A stretch of DNA of 64,000 bases from Marinobacter sediminum (GTDB taxonomy: Bacteria > Pseudomonadota > Gammaproteobacteria > Pseudomonadales > Oleiphilaceae): assembly GCF_023657445.1 (NCBI RefSeq), contig NZ_JAGTWY010000001.1, forward strand, positions 3,782,001 to 3,846,000, written 5' to 3'. Every line of letters begins with the position of its first letter. The first letter of the stretch is position 1. This document shows positions 62,117-64,000 of the stretch, piece by piece. The translations under genes and the position numbers were made by a program. The notes under the pieces are model-generated. The model did not search any database, was not told the DNA's origin, and saw only the letters and a program-made list of their open reading frames with translations.

Positions 62117-62865
62117 AGAATACCCCGGTCGGGAACAGGCTGGCCTTTGCCAACCTCCAGTGCGTGCAGGATCGCATGGTTCACATAATTCTGGGCCTGG
62201 GATATGGCAGCCCGTTGAGAGAGACCGCTGGCGCGGCCAGCTGCAATCGCGGCGGCCAGTGTGCATCCGGTGCCGTGGTATTCGCCGCCAACGCGCTCGA
62301 TCTGCCAGGTCATAGGCTCCGGTGCATGATTGAAGAGCGTGTTGATGATATGCAGCCCCGTGCCGTGGCCACCGGTCGCAAGGACCGAGGAACAACCACT
62401 CTCCAGAAGATTTGCCGCCGCCTGCCCGGCGTCCGGGTTGTTTCCCAGCATGGCGAGCTCAATGCCATTCGGGGTGATCATCTCGGCTAACGGGAACAGG
62501 CGTTCCTTCATCGCCATGATTAGCTCGTCATCGGCCAGGTCGCCGCCCCCCGCGGCCTTGATCACCGGATCGGTGATCAAGGGGATCCCCGGGTGCTCGC
62601 CGATGAAGTCCACCAGCACGTCCACGATGGCTGAATTTCCCAGCGCCCCGGTTTTGATGGCGTGAATGGGGGCATCGTAGGCAACACATTTCAATTGCCG
62701 GCGAATCAGTTCGGCATTGATGGCCTCTGCACCATAGACATTGACGGTGTCCTGGACAGTCAGGCAGGTAAGTACAGGCAGAGGGTGACAGCCGAGTGAG
62801 GTGATGGCCTGAATGTCAGCCTGAATGCCTGCACCGCCGGACGGGTCGAGCCCGGAAAGAATCAA
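62104..62865 (-). CDS. thiD: Hydroxymethylpyrimidine/phosphomethylpyrimidine kinase
   Basis: Phosphorylates HMP and HMP-P for thiamine synthesis. Ribokinase fold: ILSGLDPSGGAGIQADIQA, DPVIKAAGGGDLADDE, ITPNGIELAMLGN and GTGCTLAAAIAAG (anion hole). Coordinates use the first standard start (TTG 62865, 253 residues). However, family-like sequence (KRYTRPQV) continues upstream, and an AAGGAG site (62900-62905) sits seven bases before ATC at 62892, which would give 262 residues, close to the usual length. The true start may be that ATC. No ATG, GTG or TTG occurs at that place. Confidence 0.93.
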   Translation of the reverse strand: MILSGLDPSGGAGIQADIQAITSLGCHPLPVLTCLTVQDTVNVYGAEAINAELIRRQLKCVAYDAPIHAIKTGALGNSAIVDVLVDFIGEHPGIPLITDPVIKAAGGGDLADDELIMAMKERLFPLAEMITPNGIELAMLGNNPDAGQAAANLLESGCSSVLATGGHGTGLHIINTLFNHAPEPMTWQIERVGGEYHGTGCTLAAAIAAGRASGLSQRAAISQAQNYVNHAILHALEVGKGQPVPDRGILWER

Positions 62866-62903
62866 AACCTGGGGTCGGGTATAGCGTTTGATGGCTCGGC
62901 TCC

Positions 62904-63326
62904 TTAAAACGGTTTAACAACAGCCAGAATTACGACCGCGAGCAGAATAAAAACCGGCAGTTCGTTGAACCAGCGGTAAAACACATGGCTGCGACTATTG
63001 AGGTCGTCGCGGAATACTTTCACCAGGTACCCGCAGTAAAAGTGGTAAATGATCAGGAGGACGATCAGAACCAGTTTGGCGTGAAGCCAGCCCTGGCTGA
63101 AATAGCCAGAGACATTGTAACTGATAAGCCACACACCAAAGATTACCGTGGCCACCATGGAAGGGGTTGTTATACCCCGGTACAGCTTGCGTTCCATGAT
63201 TTTGAATCGCTCCCGGCCGGGCTCATCCTCACAGGCGGCATGATACACAAACAGTCTTGGCAAGTAGAAAATGCCGGCGAACCAGCACACCATAGAAATT
63301 ATGTGGAAAGCTTTAACCCACAGCAT
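62904..63326 (-). CDS. hemJ: Protoporphyrinogen oxidase HemJ
   Basis: 140 residues with four membrane helices. Converts protoporphyrinogen IX to protoporphyrin IX. HemJ motifs: LWVKAFHIISMVCWFAGIFYLPRLFVYH with conserved His8, WLHAKLVLI, and YHFYCG with a further His, the presumed heme ligands. It starts the thiD-thiE-hemL block, where heme and thiamine genes are mixed. The thiD ribosome site overlaps its stop. Confidence 0.94.
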   Translation of the reverse strand: MLWVKAFHIISMVCWFAGIFYLPRLFVYHAACEDEPGRERFKIMERKLYRGITTPSMVATVIFGVWLISYNVSGYFSQGWLHAKLVLIVLLIIYHFYCGYLVKVFRDDLNSRSHVFYRWFNELPVFILLAVVILAVVKPF

Positions 63327-63329
63327 CCG

Positions 63330-64000
63330 TCAGCTCCGTCGGTATTGGTAATAACTCTCGATATCGGATTTCAGCACCACGCCGTAAACCCGTTGAATCA
63401 TTGGTGCCACATGCCGTTGTACGTACAACGCCTCGGCATTGGTTGAGTCGAACTCGTTCAGGGCTTCTTCGAGGGTGGCCTGATACTGGACCGGCGCAAT
63501 ATCTCGCCGGTTGGCAGGTATGTTTATAAGATCGATGGATTCCGGTGATTCGGCTTCTCCCTCGGCGACCAGTTTGTCGGTATCCTCCAGATAGCGTGCC
63601 AGGTCCACTGCGGGTAACAGCGCCGTGGGGCCGCTGCTGCCCTCCACAATGAGCCATTTCGGTTCTGATTTCAGTATCTTTCGGGCTTCTTCCACGGACA
63701 GGTGCCGCTCGGTTCGCAGAATGCTCCGGTCCATGATGGCACCAACCGAGACCCTCCGAAGCGCCTGTATAACGGGGGAGTTCTGATAGCTCAGGCCCTG
63801 GCTTTTCAGAATGGTTAAAAACAGGGATTTCTTGCCGAATGCCTCGCTGGTCACCAGACTCGACGTGGTGATAATCAGCATGCCGGGCAGAATGATGTTG
63901 GGATTGCGTGTCAATTCCATCAAAGCCATCAATGCTGCCAATGGCGCCTGAAGCACTGCACCCATCATCGCGCCCATCCCGAGCATGGCGTAAAACCCGA
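63330..64000 (-). CDS. ClC family chloride channel/antiporter, C-terminal part with CBS domains
   Basis: Runs off the window. The visible 220 residues begin in the membrane domain (GMGAMMGAVLQAPLAALMALMELT, the ClC pattern), continue with the last helix (MLIITTSSLVTSEAFG), then carry a CBS pair (SVGAIMDRSILRTERHLSVEEA and APVQYQATLEEALNEFD). CBS domains bind nucleotides and gate the channel. Only three bases separate its stop from the hemJ start, so it is probably co-transcribed with it. Confidence 0.85.
   Translation of the reverse strand, partial: GFYAMLGMGAMMGAVLQAPLAALMALMELTRNPNIILPGMLIITTSSLVTSEAFGKKSLFLTILKSQGLSYQNSPVIQALRRVSVGAIMDRSILRTERHLSVEEARKILKSEPKWLIVEGSSGPTALLPAVDLARYLEDTDKLVAEGEAESPESIDLINIPANRRDIAPVQYQATLEEALNEFDSTNAEALYVQRHVAPMIQRVYGVVLKSDIESYYQYRRS

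Overview
The window looks like chromosome of a Gammaproteobacterium of the Marinobacter group (order Pseudomonadales/Alteromonadales in the broad sense). This is inferred from three things: moderately GC-rich DNA, gene orders shared with Pseudomonas (pyrE/crc/rph, gmk-rpoZ-spoT-ridA, rpsU-dnaG-rpoD beside tsaD-plsY-folB, and dksA-gluQ-cbrXAB-[crcZ]-pcnB-folK-panBC), and marine accessory genes (FadL porin, secreted lipase, PEP-CTERM protein). Coding density is high. I saw no phage, insertion sequence, integron or CRISPR array.

Layout. 1-7.3 kb: edge of a dynamin-like GTPase, the yggS-proC-yggT operon, the divergent twitching ATPases pilT and pilU, a FadL-type porin and a small unknown protein. 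7.5-12.7 kb: polA, DUF2782 and phasin-like proteins, and pyrE with a DUF4124 protein. 12.8-23.4 kb: crc, rph, yicC, gmk, rpoZ, spoT, ridA, an SDR protein, oxyR and recG. 23.5-29.2 kb: an accessory stretch with a YbaK-HDOD fusion, DUF2489, a molybdopterin oxidoreductase, about 640 bases without a convincing gene, and a lone PEP-CTERM protein. 29.4-33.6 kb: a CAT-anticodon tRNA and the macromolecular synthesis operon rpsU-dnaG-rpoD. 33.8-36.5 kb: tsaD, plsY, folB, folK. 36.5-48.6 kb: one long minus-strand block, from dksA down to pgi. 48.7-54.5 kb: sfsA, a Rieske protein, a two-domain kinase, PBP1b and its probable lipoprotein activator. 54.5-59.8 kb: a DUF4382 lipoprotein, a sigma/anti-sigma pair with a periplasmic protein and a TPR/beta-barrel protein, and a lipase. 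60-64 kb: hemL, thiE, thiD, hemJ and the edge of a ClC channel.

The most striking element is in the 716 bases between cbrB and pcnB, where no protein is encoded. On the minus strand there is a textbook sigma-54 promoter, an upstream array of TGTTAC/GTAACA half-sites of the type bound by CbrB, five A-rich (CA) motifs like those by which CrcZ sequesters Hfq/Crc, and a terminator, in that order. Together they predict a CrcZ-type RNA of about 380 nt. The histidine kinase CbrA (with an SLC5 transporter domain), the small upstream ORF cbrX, the activator CbrB and the co-repressor Crc are all in the same window, so a complete carbon catabolite repression circuit seems to be present outside Pseudomonas. 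The lipase leader carries an A-rich motif just upstream of its ribosome site and is a candidate target.

Other points of interest: thiD has no usual start codon at its conserved N-terminus but a well-placed ribosome site before ATC; an intergenic repeat with nested mini-hairpins follows crc; a Family I lipase lacks an adjacent foldase; and mrcB has no ribosome site but a TATAAT six bases before its ATG.
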